NCBI RefSeq assembly: GCF_009905375.1
Contig: NC_133657.1
Location: forward strand, 49,320,741-49,384,740
Length of the DNA: 64,000 bases
Direction: 5' to 3'
DNA from: Apium graveolens
Taxonomy: Eukaryota; Streptophyta; Magnoliopsida; Apiales; Apiaceae
Positions 48,933 through 61,514 of this stretch are shown piece by piece (within the stretch, counting starts at the first letter, position 1; each line of letters starts with the position of its first letter). The translations under genes and the position numbers were made by a program. The notes beneath the pieces are model-generated. The model was not told where the DNA came from. It searched no databases and worked only from the letters and a program-made list of their open reading frames with translations.

Positions 48933-50284
48933 TGTTAGGTCCTGAAGTATCATATAAGGGGGGGGGGGGTTGAATACGATACTCACTAAATTAAAAAATC
49001 TTTCGAATCTTTTGCGGATAAATAATTTAGTATTCGGTTAGTGGTTCCGTGTTCTTGAGATGAATAGTGTTTAGGACATTAAAATAAGGAACACAAGATA
49101 TTCATGGAAATATATATTCATATATAAATCTACGAGGGTGTTGCTACACTCCGGTAAATAAATTAACTGGATGCAATCTAAGAACAACAATGTTCTTGCT
49201 TCTACAAAGATTTACAAATCAAATCCTATACAATGATCTAGCTTTTATTTATCTACGGATCTAATTACCGAATAACGATTATAATGCCCCTATGAATATA
49301 CAAGAATTAAATCAGGCATTATAAAATTCTCCGATGAGAAGTTAAACGGATAATCAATGTGTCCGAACTTCTCTGTATTTCTTTGTTTCTTATTTTCATC
49401 AACTCTCGTGAGAGAAAAGATGAATAGAACAATACAATTCTTGATTGTTGATTGATAATTCTTCTACTTCTGTAGTGTAGGCTTTATATCAATCTTTATT
49501 ACGTGGCTAAATATTAGCCAAGTAAATAAATTGATCAACCAATTAAGTTATGGCTGAGAAAACTTGCGTCTTGGGACTCATTCTTCACTTGCGAGTATTA
49601 GGAGGAGTTTTGCACTTGTATGAATTCTCCAACTCCTAAGTTGTAACCTAGAAGCCCCTTGGAAGGCTTAATTGCGACTACTAGGGGTTATTGGACCCTT
49701 TACTTGCACACACAAGGCTCCAGGGAGATTTGCCTTAGCATATTCTTCATCCATCAAGTAACTTGCGACCCCTTTGCTTTCTTTGGAGTCTAACTGGAAA
49801 CCAGAAGCTAGAGGAAGGTTTTTTCCTTAAACTTTTGAGATACTAGAAGCTAAGTTGCGACCATAAGAGTCCCTTGGCTCCTTACTTGTGACCATAGCAT
49901 GCTTATAGGGATAACTTGCGACTGGAAACTCCCTTGGAAGCTTTGAATTATTCCTAGTGCGCCATAAAGCACATGGGATGGATTTTTTCTCTCATCCTCA
50001 TTCTAATCCCTAGCTCCCCTTGGAAGTATTAGTTGCGATCCTAGCTCCCCTTAGAGGTGTTAGTTGCGACTACAAGAAACAACATGCATTTCTGAGATAG
50101 TTTATTTTCCCATTTTTCCCTATTTCTCCTACTAGCTCAAAACCAACTCTAGTACTTATATTTTTAGCTATATTTCAAGGTTATTGGTCCTTTTAAGCAA
50201 TAGAGTGTCTATGGTGACTCCTACTACAAGGTAGTGGTCACTTTGACTTAGTTTCTATAGAACGCTTTAACCCTTAAACTGTCA
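48933..50284 (-). repeat. LTR of copia family X, truncated
   Basis: The minus-strand end reads CTTCAGGACCTAACA at 48,947-48,933, homologous to the 5' LTR end at 2,083. GATATAAAGCC near 49,489 (minus) is the TATA box. About ten ACTTGCGAC-like words lie at 49,560-50,080. No primer site lies at its low side, only copy A sequence, so this is the 3' end of an X insertion into A. At 50,285 it is cut by copy B. Confidence 0.7.
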
Positions 50285-51313
50285 TGTTAGTCCCTAACAA
50301 TGCAACAAGAATTACAGAAGGGGGGTTGAATGTAATTCTAGTAACTTTTTCTGAATTACAAAAATGTTCTAACTCAAAATATATATAAGTGTATTGATTT
50401 GCTGAATGCGGAATAATGAATTAAGTAAATCAAACACAAAGTAATAGAAACACAAGTCTTTAAAACTTTCTGGTGGATTTATATATATATATATATATCT
50501 ATATATATATATATAGTGATTTGAGAACTCTGTGAAGTTCAAATTGGCTCACAATAAGTGAACAAACAAACTACAGAGAAATTCTTAACAGTTACAGCTT
50601 TTTCTATTTCTCTTCTAAAAGTGTTTGCTTAGTTATTTGTTCTACTAGCTACACTTGGTTTATATATCACCAAGTTTACATGGTAATAAGACAGGATAAT
50701 AAAACAAAACTTATCAAGTCAAACTCCATGTTGCTTCCCTGCTCTATTCCAGCATCTTTGAAAATCTTCATAACTTGCATGGAAATGGCCATACTTCTTT
50801 GTTCTCAATTCCTGATAAACATGCTGCCACATTCCTTTTGCAAACACCCCACGCATGTGACTGTGTTGTCACCGTCAACAGATATTTGAATTGATCATCC
50901 GTCAGGTACATGCTTGTCATCCGTCAGGTAGCTTTGTTGATCATCCGCCGGGTAGCTTTGTTGATCATCCGTCGGGTAGCTATTTGACACTTGACTTCTT
51001 TTCACTTATGCAGAATTACAAGACATCTCATATTTACAATTAATCAACCTATTCTGCATATCTAACAATAGTCAACATGACTCATATGCTACTACGGAAT
51101 CTATACAATGTTGTTTGCAGAAATGTTTTACACTACTTATTATTACATAAGCTACTCACTCGATGGATGTCAAATCATCATCCGTCGGGACTATATTGAA
51201 TCATCCGTCGGGACTATATTTGATCATTCGTCGAGTGCTACAATTTTCATTAAGTTAAATCTACTTAGATGTTTTGTTAATCTAATCATCAAGTTCACAA
51301 CATATTCCCAATA
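50285..51313 (-). repeat. 3' LTR of family 2 copy B
   Basis: 1,029 bp. The TATA box TTTATATATC lies near 50,658 (+ strand view). A TA microsatellite (50,480-50,516) sits where copy A has a TG repeat. Motif copies lie at 50,895, 50,917, 50,941 and 50,965, then at about 51,177, 51,200 and 51,223, spaced 22-24 bases; core ATCCGTCGG or ATCCGTCAG. The terminal CA has become TA. Confidence 0.85.
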
Positions 51314-53589
51314 ATCTCCCCCAATTTATGTCTACTAGAATTGTAGCCATAAATTAAGAGAGACTTGATGATAACAAAACATCCCAAAGATACAAATTAA
51401 AAAGTAGTAGATAAAACTGATAAGTGCTGTAATTTTTAATAGAAATTGAACAAGGTAAAGTGTACAAAGATTTGCTCACAATTATTTTCAAGGTGTTCCT
51501 CTAGTCTGAGCAGATAATTGTATTTCCTTGATTGTCTGGATTTCTTCCCCAACTTCATGTTGTTTTCTTCTATATGATTTTGGAGTTATCTGTGGAATTT
51601 AGGTTCATCAGATTTTGAGAGATCTAGTATTCCTTGCATTTCCAGAAGAGTTTCATTGCTAGAGATGCTCAGCTGGTCCTCTAATATGAAGAATCTCCTT
51701 ACTCCCTTATCATCTATGAATTCCATCAGCCAATAGGGCTTTGGATGCACTCTACTTCTTGTGTAAGGGATAGTTAGAGTTTTTGGGAGTGCATCTTTAG
51801 CTCTAACACTCCTCAGTTCTTCAATCTTCTTTAGAACTAGTCTTCTAGCAGTTACATTGAATCCAAAGTTCTTCTTGAAGGATGAATAGACTTTTATCAG
51901 CACATATTGGCTTTCTTGAAGAATCCTGTGAAGTGGCCATGTAATCTTTTTTCCTCCCTTATACTTGAATACCAGCCTTTCAGGTAGATTTCTATAAGCC
52001 TCAATCCCTCTAATTTCTTCCAATTCATCCAGATAGAGGTTTAGGTCAGAGAATTCCTTGATGTCACAGATGTACATTATATCTCCCTTATTGACCTTGG
52101 GTTGAGCTTTGGTTAGGGATTGGATCTGAGAGTTAAAGGCTTCACTTTCTTGATTGCTCTTATCTTTGTTTTCTTCGGCTTCTTGAATAAAGGAATATTT
52201 AACTCATGGATTGGTAGACTATCCCAGTCTATTGGCTCATCCTTTGGAATGATAGGCTCACCATGAAAGTTCTTGAATGGATCCACCTTGAATTCCTCAT
52301 GTGCCACAGAGGGCATGGATGTTTGAGTTGCAGTAGTAGACTTAATAGGAAAGTAGTCTTCCATCTCCTCATCACTAAAGTCCAATTCCTTCTTAATTCT
52401 ATTTTTGTACCTTGGTTTCTTTGTCTGTTGAGGTGCATCTTGCATTTTTTGATCTTTAGATTCAGCATTTTCAGATGGTTGTTCAGGAATTTCTGTTGTG
52501 GTTTTCACAGCTTAAATCTTGGCCAAGATAGCAACTTGCTCCTTCTTTTGTTTGAGCTTTTTAGCCTCTAGAGCAGCTTGCTTCTCTTCTTGCTTTAATC
52601 TTCCTTTCTCTTCCCTTTTTGCTTCAACAAACTGAGGGTGTCCAGCCACCACACAGATTTCTTTACCATTTCTGAAAACTTTGGCAATTCTTCTTTTCAA
52701 TGCTGAATCACCTGGATATTTGTAGAATGCTATAGACCTTGACAATAGCTTCTTCTCATCTGGCTTTGGTGTCTCATACACTGTGTCCAAAGGGTTCTTG
52801 TCTGAAAACTTTGAGTAGTTCACCTTTGGCTTCATGATTAGATTTGCCTTTGGAGATTTTATGCAGGATGTTTGGCCTCTTTCCAGATAGTTCATGCTCA
52901 TATCATTTACAGAAATTTGCCGGACTTGGGAGTAATGAATGACTATTTTGTCTAGTTTCTGTGTTGGACCAAATTTCTTTTGGATATTCTCATCAATTTT
53001 CTTCCAATTAAATGGACTCAATTGCTTCTCCTCAGCTGCTCTCAAATTGGCTGCTGCTTTATTGATCAGATCTATGCTATCTTTAGCAGGTGGCTTTGTG
53101 AAAGCAATTGTTGGATTTACTCACTTGAATATTGAGCACTTTTTGCTCCCCCTCACTTCTTGAACTCTCTTGACTGACTGGGACAATTGAGCTTTCTTTC
53201 TCCCCCTTTTTGTTATCAGCAAGTTGTGTAGAGGAAGAAGTCTGTGCAACCACTAACTTCTGAAGTAAGTCTGTTTGTTGTGCTTGGTGTAGATAAATTG
53301 CTGTAAGAGAGGCTTCCATATCAATCATCCTTTTGTCCAGGGATTCCACCTTAGTGGCAAGATCAGAGTTTTTCCTTAGTTGTTTTTTAAAATCTATCAT
53401 TGTAGTTTCTGGAAGTCTAGCTTCCAATCTCTCGAAAATGTCCTTCTTGATTTGACCAACCTCATTTTTGATGGAAGTGACATTTTGACTTTGTTGATAA
53501 CCTTGAATTTGCTGTAGTTGGAGAGAAGCAATATGTGCTTGTAGAAGCTTCTTGGTGCTAGAATTAGTGGATGATTGAAGTGCACACTG

Positions 53590-56500
53590 TGACGCCCTCA
53601 ATCTCAGGGTTAGGAAATGAGGACTCGTATACCTCTATTCTAATAATTAAATATGCATAAACCCCGATTAACTACTAACATGATCAGCATGATAAAGTAT
53701 GAGACAAGATTACAACTACCAATCACAGAATATAACTTACAAACCCAAAATATTATTAAATAATCAATATCGATTCCGGCTGGGAACCGACGAATAACCC
53801 ATTGTATCTTTAAACACCTCTTACTAGGCGCGAGCTCACTCATAACCTGCACTACCTGCTCTGGAAACTGGAAGCCCTCAACACGGTAGGGACCACCAGG
53901 TACGCTCTTACGAGCAGTGCGCCTAAGCCTGGCCATCTTCTTACTTAACTGCCATGGTTAGATTAAGACAAAACAAGTGAGTAGAAAACTCAGCAAGTAA
54001 CTATATAGCAGTTTTACAATATCAATTCTCAATATACTTTGAACAAACTAAGGCATTCTATCTTAGCTGATCTAGGTGGCAGATTTCCATATATTTATTT
54101 TTGTTTTCTTTGGGATAAGGAAAGGGTATCTGAAGAATAGTTGGGCTTTCAAGAAACAAAGTTCGAAACTGGACAAAAGCCGACATTCATCACAATTCAT
54201 TATAGGATCAAAATAGATCTTTCGATAGAGGAAAGCAATAGTATTTCAAGATATAGAATCATTCATATGATCAACAATTTCAGGAATCAGGGTTCTGAGC
54301 TTTAAGCTCCACAATAGCATAATCAACTCTTTTCAAAACATTATAAACCATTTTCATTTCCAAAAATCAATTTACTGAATAAAAGTTTCAGTTCCCTTTT
54401 TAAATAATCATTTAGAACCCTTGATTGGATCACTTATCTTTCCATTTCATTATATACGGGTGGTCAGCCCGTATCGACCTCCATTCCGGTCTTTAAGGTA
54501 CCAATCGGCATAATTTCAGCCTTAAATTGGACTAGTCCCACTAGCCTCTTATCATGACTGGACTAGTCCCACTAGCCTCTTACGTCTCAATCCAATCCAT
54601 CAGGAATTCATTTGGAAAACCTTGAGTTGGAAAAACAAATAGGTTTTCTAAAATTCATTTTATCATTACCAAGCCTTTGAAATCATTCGGACTCTTTCAA
54701 GTCGAAACTCATTCTTAATTCAGATTTTAAAGAAACAAAGTTCAGGGAGTGAATCAAAGATACGCAAGGAACAATTCACAATAATTCTGTATCAAGGACG
54801 TCAAGGCACTAAATTTGAAGGATCAGTAATAACTTAGGGATCATTAGGGCGATCAAGAGAAACAGGGTATCATTAACAAAGTTATCCAAGATAATTTAAA
54901 GGTTCAATATGATCATGGCAATATAGGAAACTTAAACAGAAAGGCAGATTATCAACGGGTGAAATCAATAGGATTATCAATAACAGGTTATCAAGAACAA
55001 AGGGTACTTCAAATCAATATCAGGGTTTCATAAAGCAAGGGTTTCATACTTTAACAGTTCAATACTCTACATGGTATGAACAACATTTCCTTTACAATCA
55101 TTTATACAAGTAATCAGAGTTACTTGCCTGAAATTGCTTTCCTGAGGGTTGAACTACTGCCACCTAGTATACTTCCCTCTCCTAGCTCGAATGCCCTCGC
55201 GCTCCGAATCTACAATAAAAACCAAAATCTTAATTAGATTCCCAACTCTCGTTCCCGGAACGATCACTCTATACGATAACTCGATTATATTCTTAACTCG
55301 AACTATACGAGTATAGCTTATACACATAAGCACATAGCACATAACACAATCCTTTCTCGTAGTTTTTATATCCTTATATTCCTAGCAATCAAAGCATACT
55401 CGCTTGACCTAGGCTATTTCTCAAATCACACTAGCACGACTCTTTTACGAGTACTAGACCCATTTACCACCAAACATTTACGTGCATACTATCACTTATA
55501 TCAATCGACTTAATTCCCTTTTCTTTTATTCCTTAAATTCGAACCAAAACAACAATCCAATCAAGCAAAATCAAAGATTTTCACATATAACACTCAATCA
55601 TTCTTTCAATTACCAAAATCAAGTTTTGACCTTTATTTCTTATGGCCTATTCGGCCTTATTGCAAATACCCACCATAAAATCAATCAAATACTCACTTTA
55701 ATTCACATAAACACGTATCTCATTCAACAACCTTTAAAGAACCACTCTCCTTTCTTTTAATCATAAAAATCTGAACCATAATCATACATATACAATCAAA
55801 TTTCTCAAAAATCACACCATACAACTTTAGTTCTAGCATGATCTAACATTTAAACTAGCACCATTTTCTTTATTAACAAATTTCGAACATAAACACCACT
55901 CAATCATGGTCATGCAAGCAAGTTCTCATTAGTCACTAAGATTTTTAGCAAAAATCAACTCAATTCTCTTTTTAAGCCTAAGACCCATTCGGGTTTATCA
56001 AGAAAACACACATGTAAAGATCAATCTTGACATGCAAAGTCTTATATCATATTTTCAACTTGTTTTAAGCCTTAACTTAGTCATTACTCTCATTTTTATC
56101 AAGATTTCCGAAGCACAAAGCCAAACATCACCTAATGACTCAACCTTAATCAAATTATTCAATCAACATGCATGCATTCACTTAATCACAAATCAATCTC
56201 TTCTAAACCCATTTTCTATTCGGCAAAAATTCAAAATTCATAATCCAAGAACCAAACAATGACATGCATCACTAACTCCTCTTTTAAATCAACATGCAAC
56301 TCTATTTCTTACTAATTAAACTTAGTTTACACTAAGATCAAGTCACAAAATTCAATTCCCTTTTTATTAGCATAAAAGCCGAACCAAAACCTCAACATGC
56401 AATCTTCAAATTCGATTTCTTAAGCATCCAATCAAGTACACAAGTCCACATGCTATTAAAACAATCATAGCAATCCTTTTATCACTTAAATTTCAAAAGA

Positions 56501-57948
56501 AATCCAAAGCCCTATTTGAATTTTTCAAGAATCCAAGACATGCAAAGGCTACATACAAGTTTTAAAGTGCATATAGCTCAAAAATCACATTATTTACTCA
56601 AAATCCTACCGGCTCTCCTTGGATCATGACCGGTGGTGGTCGAACTTAAGAGTGCCCATAACTGGTCTCCTCTTGAGTTTTAAACCATAAAATCACTTGA
56701 ATCTACTCTTATGATCATATATCAAGAAATTATATTTCCTTGAACATAACCATAGAGATGGAACCATAAATACTTATACAAACACTTACATGCAAGTGAA
56801 ATCTAAGAAGTATACCGAAAATGGAAGCTATAGATGGTTATATCTTTGAATTTGGATGAGTATTTGTTATTGCATGAAAGAGAGAGAAAAGAGATGGGGA
56901 GAGAGCCGAGAGAGAGAGAGAGTGTCCGAGAGAAAGAGAGAGTGAAAGAAAAAGAGGAGAGAAAAGAGTGAGTGCACGGCAAGAAGAAGAAAATGGGGGG
57001 GGGGGGAAGAAAAGGAGTGTTTTATACTCCACCAAATAAGGGTAAAATGGTAATCTACTGACCCCCTTTTAATTTGCATTTTGTTTCTCTTTTTACTTAA
57101 ATGCAACGAAATCCAAAGTAAAAATATTTCTCTCGCAGAAAGTCAAGAATTATTGAAAATGACATTTTTAATGCGTAGGCCTTGAAATTATCTTTTTATC
57201 CATTACTCATAATAAGAATTTGAGCGAGCGGTTGATTTTATATGAATTTCGCAAACTCGCTTTAATAAATACCTTTTCCACCTAAAATCGATTTAAAAAT
57301 GCAAAGATCAACAATTAAATTCACTTATCATTTTTAAAAAGTCTCTAAGACCTCTACGAAGATAACAGAACAAATCCCATGTTTTTATCCATCTCAGATG
57401 ATTTTATAAAAATGCACGAAGGTTAATTAAACCTTTACTTAAATCACATAATTCCTTTAAAATTCACAAAAATTGACACATATAATCATGCACACAGTCA
57501 AGCAATCACACGCATATAGTCACATAACGACTCAGGTCTGATCATAAATTTATTCTTCTTTAATCTTTATCCTCTTTTACGCGTACCAGGTCACGTTCAT
57601 CCCGACGGCCCGACGCTCAGCGTTTCGATTACGCTTCTCATTATCATTATTGACCGACACGTCACTTAGGACAAAACACTTTACTGACATATTCATTTCA
57701 TTCAATCACACATAATTCCCCTTTTATATATTTTTTAACTCTTTAATGGGACGGGTTCCGTTCTACCTGACGGCCCGACAACACAGCTTAACTTCTAAGC
57801 TGACTCTTTAAATTGGAACGTTTTTATTCACGCTCCTTAACTCTAGTATACAGATAAGATAAATAATCACCGCTTAATCACATAATCTCATCACATAACA
57901 CATACTTTACTTTCTTAATTACGACACAAAATTCTCGGTCGTTACACA
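53590..57948 (-). mobile_element. Solo LTR of a Tekay-type gypsy element, 4.36 kb
   Basis: It runs from TGACGCC to GTTACACA on the + strand. Read on the minus strand it starts TGTGTAACGACCG and ends GAGGGCGTCA. It is bounded by the 5-bp duplication CACTG (53,585-53,589 and 57,949-57,953). Deleting it restores the copy B accessory frame (QTQ-C-ALQS). There is no pol gene and no internal pair of LTRs. A TATAAAAC box near 57,020 (minus) precedes a CT-rich leader. A minus-strand frame at 53,936-53,640 (MARLRRTARKS) lies near its end and has no recognised role. Confidence 0.82.
56868..57008 (+). repeat. GA-rich tract with a G12 run in the solo LTR
   Basis: Nearly pure GA/AG repeats ending in about twelve G residues. 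In the LTR sense it is a CT-rich leader just after the TATA box. Minus-strand Ser/Leu/Phe-rich frames here are artefacts. Confidence 0.8.
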
Positions 57949-60447
57949 CACTGTGTTTGACTGATAAGTTGGATGAGTGTGGTCTTGAAGTGATGTTCAT
58001 CACATTTCTTGGAGAAGGCCCATGATGGCATGCCTGACCTTGAACTAGGGTCTACTTCTCCCCCTATATCTAATGGCTCTTCTTCACTTTCTTCATCCTC
58101 GCCACCAAAGAAATCTTCTGAACCACCAGTCTCATAGTCAAATTCACCAGCTGTAGAGGGCAAAGCTGTGATTGCATCCTTTTCTCTTTGCATAGACTGT
58201 ATGGTGTGCACCAAATTTAGCATTCTTTCTGCATTATCATTGCACTGTCCAGTTAGAAGTTGATATGCTGGAACAGGGTGAGTAAATGTCTCAGCATCCA
58301 AGGAGGTAGAGTCTATAACAACTTGATTTTGCTGAGATAGTCCCTCCCTGTCTGCATCCTGGACATTCATTGACTCACTTACAATGACATTCACCCTTAT
58401 CTCTCCTGTACCTGCATTTCTCTCATTATCTCTCTTTTCTTGCATCAAGGTCTCACCTTGACTCCTACCCTCACACCCTCACCTTCACCATCTAAGGTGG
58501 GACTCCTCTCACTCCCTTTTACCAGTCCTGAAGAAATGGACTATATTAGTTCACTCTTTTCCTCTCCTTTTTCCTGGGAGCAACCCAGACTCTCACTCAA
58601 ATCACTACCTTCCCTCAATCTTAAAAGTGATTGTACAATTACTAAGTCATCTGCACTTGTAACTATAGTTGAACTTTGAAGTTATGCAGAGACTCCCGAC
58701 GGTTGAGAAATATCCATCGGGGTAGTAATTTGACTATCCGACGGATGACTGCTGTTAGGCACATCCGTCGGAAAAAATCACTACTCGACGGATGAACAAT
58801 ATCCATCGAGTGAGTAGAAATAAATGAGTGTGGAGTGGAGACTATTGTAGACTCTGTGCAGATTGATGAAAAATATGGCACAGATGTCTCTACAGTATCA
58901 GAAAGAAATGGCAAGTGAGCCAACAAATCATCTAAAAGATGATGCTCACTTGCATGGATTTTTGGCTTCTCCAACAGAGTTAAAGATGGAGAATTTGGTT
59001 GAGATGTATGAATCATATCAACATCCAATGAGTGTGTGGGAGAATTTGGTGTTTGAGGTGTTTCATTTTGTACAGATTTTTGTTGTGACTCCATATTTGT
59101 TGTAGACACATCAAATTGACTTTGAGATGGTACAGTGACCGGGTCTTTAGCTCCAGTTTGCACTGTGTGTGCCCTATGCATCCGCAAGGGTTTTGGATTT
59201 CTTCTTTCCAGTGTAAGTTTATGGTGAACTTGTGTCCCTACCCCTTTTGTTCTGTGCTCCTGGTTGAGAGCTTGTTTCAATAGTTACATCCTTTTGGGAG
59301 GATGAAACTAGAATTGAGCTTTTGTCCTTATTAACAACCACAGTTTGTTGGGAAACTGTGGTGTGGCTTGGCTTGGGTACACTCTGCTCACCTTCCTTAT
59401 TCTTAGGGCTTCTTTGATTTTCACCCTATCCCTCACCTTTCTTTCCCACCTTCACACTACCCTCTTTTTGTTTAGTGGATTTTACAACTGGCATCTTTTG
59501 AGAGACACCAGAGGGGGCTTTCTTTGTTTTTTTTGAAACTTTTGTTTTGGTAGCTTGGGTAGGCATCTGTTTGGTCATTGACACAAATGCCATTGCTACA
59601 CTAGAAGGTAAAGAAATGTGTGAGGTTGGAAGAGTAGAGACAGAAATTACCTCACTTACCTGAGGTGCCTCCATTATTGGAAAATAGAAGAGGGGCACCT
59701 CTTTGTGGTGGTCTGCTCTATTTAGATCTGCAATAATTCTTCTTTCTGGAACCCAACAATTCAGCTTGTTGGTTGGGTTCTCAATTACAATATCCTCAAT
59801 GAGGTGGTTAGCAAGCATCATGAAAAATCTAGCATAGTACACATTCTTACCCCTCTTATTGAGATCACCTAACTTATACCCTAACTCAACCAGGACTAAA
59901 TCACTGAAATTGAAATACTTATCAGTAACTAGCATGTAAAACATGTTAAGCATGGAGTTATTAACAGAGTCAAAGTTGCTAATCTTACCAGAAAACATTT
60001 TAGTAACTACATCACACAAATAACTCCATTCTTTCCTAAGACCCAACCTTCTAATTTCACTTAATTTAGAGGTAGTGAGTGCATAGCCCATGGATATAGC
60101 ATGTTAACTATATCAGTATCTGTGTGTGGAGTAGTAACTGTATTATCAGGAATTCTAAAACATGCCTTAATAATATCACTATTAACACAAAATTGCTTAC
60201 CTTTAAGTGTGAAAGTAATGGTCTTGTCAGTTGAGTTGTACACTGCAGTTGCCCATATCTCCTCTACAACCTCAAAGTAGATAGTAGGAGACTCCAGCAT
60301 AGCATAGTCGAGTTTATAGCCTTTCACAAAATCCATCATCTTGGGATAGTTACCATACTGTTGAATCTCCTTGTTCACTAGAGCTGTGAAGTTGTTCTTC
60401 TCATGAATAAATCCAGTTTGAGACATGATTTTGACGACTGGTGCCAT

Positions 60448-60960
60448 TGTTAGAGATTGAAAATTGCAGAGAGAGAGTAATTGCTTTTGAGGAAGAAAGA
60501 AGTTAGAGTAGATGAATTGAGAATGATAAAAGAAAAGTAATGAAAATGAATTTTGCTTTTATACTTTCTCAAGAATAAACTGATAAAAGTAATAAAGAAC
60601 CAATCAAATTAGCCTAAAATAGTCGTTTAAATTAAAATAAACTGTCAAAATTCTATCAATCATCCATCGAAATATACTTACAGACTGTAAGTAAACTCGA
60701 TGGATGATGTTCAGAGAATTAATGGCTATGATTTGGACAACTCGACGGATGAGGATAAATCATTTTATCCGTCGAGTTATTAAAATAACCCAGAAAAATA
60801 ATTGATTTTTAGATACTCTATTCCGACGGATGATCAGACTCGATGGATAATGATCATCCATCGGGATGCATATTTTGACTTAGCCAAAATTTCATCCAAA
60901 GTGGAAAAATCAATTAAATTTCCGGCTGCATTACAACTTGCAAAAATATCTGAAATAATT
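60448..60960 (-). promoter_or_regulatory. Spacer with putative internal promoter and motif cluster, family 2 copy B
   Basis: AGTATAAAAG on the minus strand at 60,565-60,556, then a pyrimidine-rich leader, then the ATG 109 bases later. Upstream (60,660-60,866) are seven CGACGGAT/ATCCATCGA-type words, including a perfect 10-bp inverted repeat: CTCGACGGAT at 60,741-60,750 and ATCCGTCGAG at 60,767-60,776. Confidence 0.55.
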
Positions 60961-60961
60961 C

Positions 60962-61514
60962 AAGAATAATTAAGCATACCTAACTCACTAATCCTGAAAA
61001 GGTGGATTCATCCAGTGGCTTGGTAAATATATTTGCAAGCTGTTTTTCACTTGGAACAAAGTGAAGTTCCAAAGTACCATTCATCATATGTTCCCTAATG
61101 AAATAGTACTTGATGTCTATGTGCTTTGTTCTTGACTGCTGTACTGGATTCTCAGTAATGGCAATTGCACTTGTGTTATCACAGAAAATAGGAATTCTTT
61201 CCACTTGCAGACCATAGTCAAGCAATTGGTTTTTCATCCACAAAATCTGTGCACAGCAACTGCCAATATCAAAATATTCAGCTTTTGATGTAGAAGTAGA
61301 AACTGAATTTTGCTTTTTACTGAACTAGGACACTAGCTTGTTTCCTAGAAATTGAAAGGTTCTTGTTGTACTTTTTCTATCAATTATACAACCTGCATAA
61401 TCTGTATCCGAATAACCAGTTAGATCAAAACTAGAATCTCTAGGATACCAAATGCCAAGTTTTGGTGTACCTTTGAGATATCTGAAAATTCTCTTAATAG
61501 CAATTAAGTGAGAC
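60962..61514 (-). pseudogene. C-terminal RT/RNase H of family 2 copy B
   Basis: The minus frame shows IAIKRIFRYLKGTPK, YSDTDYAGC, a TAG where family 1 has Trp (LVSWFSKKQ), then [45 protein letters not shown] and LANIFTKPLDESTF. This is a Sirevirus RNase H closely related to family 1. It is cut at 61,514 by the gypsy LTR. Confidence 0.88.

Larger units (their letters stand above)
51586..60447 (-). pseudogene. Accessory ORF of family 2 copy B, split by a solo LTR
   Basis: About 4.5 kb after removing the insertion, starting at the ATG at 60,447 (MAPVVK). The N-terminal domain has EVVEEIWATAVYNS and, after a frame change near 60,075, LRKEWSYLCDVVTKMF and VYYARFFMML; these match LRRS/RREWSFF and VYFARFYQ of family 1 in order. 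Then come a Lys/Thr-rich part, a Ser/Pro-rich part carrying the DNA motif, QLISQTQC interrupted by the solo LTR and resuming at CALQSSTNSS, a coiled coil (53,400-53,250), a Lys/Gln-rich helix, and ICDIKEFSDLNLYLDELEE followed by a domain ending LEDQLSISSNE. Stops and shifts are frequent. Function unknown; no transmembrane span stands out. Confidence 0.78.
50285..61514 (-). mobile_element. Family 2 Sirevirus, copy B (3' LTR, accessory ORF, RNase H end)
   Basis: A minus-strand copia element: 3' LTR 50,285-51,313, CTCCCCC polypurine side, accessory ORF 51,586-60,447, promoter-like spacer, RNase H to 61,514. It is split by a solo LTR (53,590-57,948) and cut on the right by a gypsy LTR (61,515). 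Gag, integrase and most of the reverse transcriptase lie beyond the window. Its start (TGTTAGTCCC) directly follows truncated X sequence, so B probably inserted into X. Confidence 0.85.

Noticed and set aside
50895..51235. Regular repeats with 22-24-base period as a CRISPR-like array
   Set aside because: Units are short, diverged and lie in a plant LTR; spacers are not unique sequences of fixed length between identical palindromic repeats.
55482..56262. Plus-strand frames in the solo LTR resembling short secreted peptides
   Set aside because: Composition is LTR-like (A/T rich, few G), no splice or promoter context, and the strand is opposite to the LTR.
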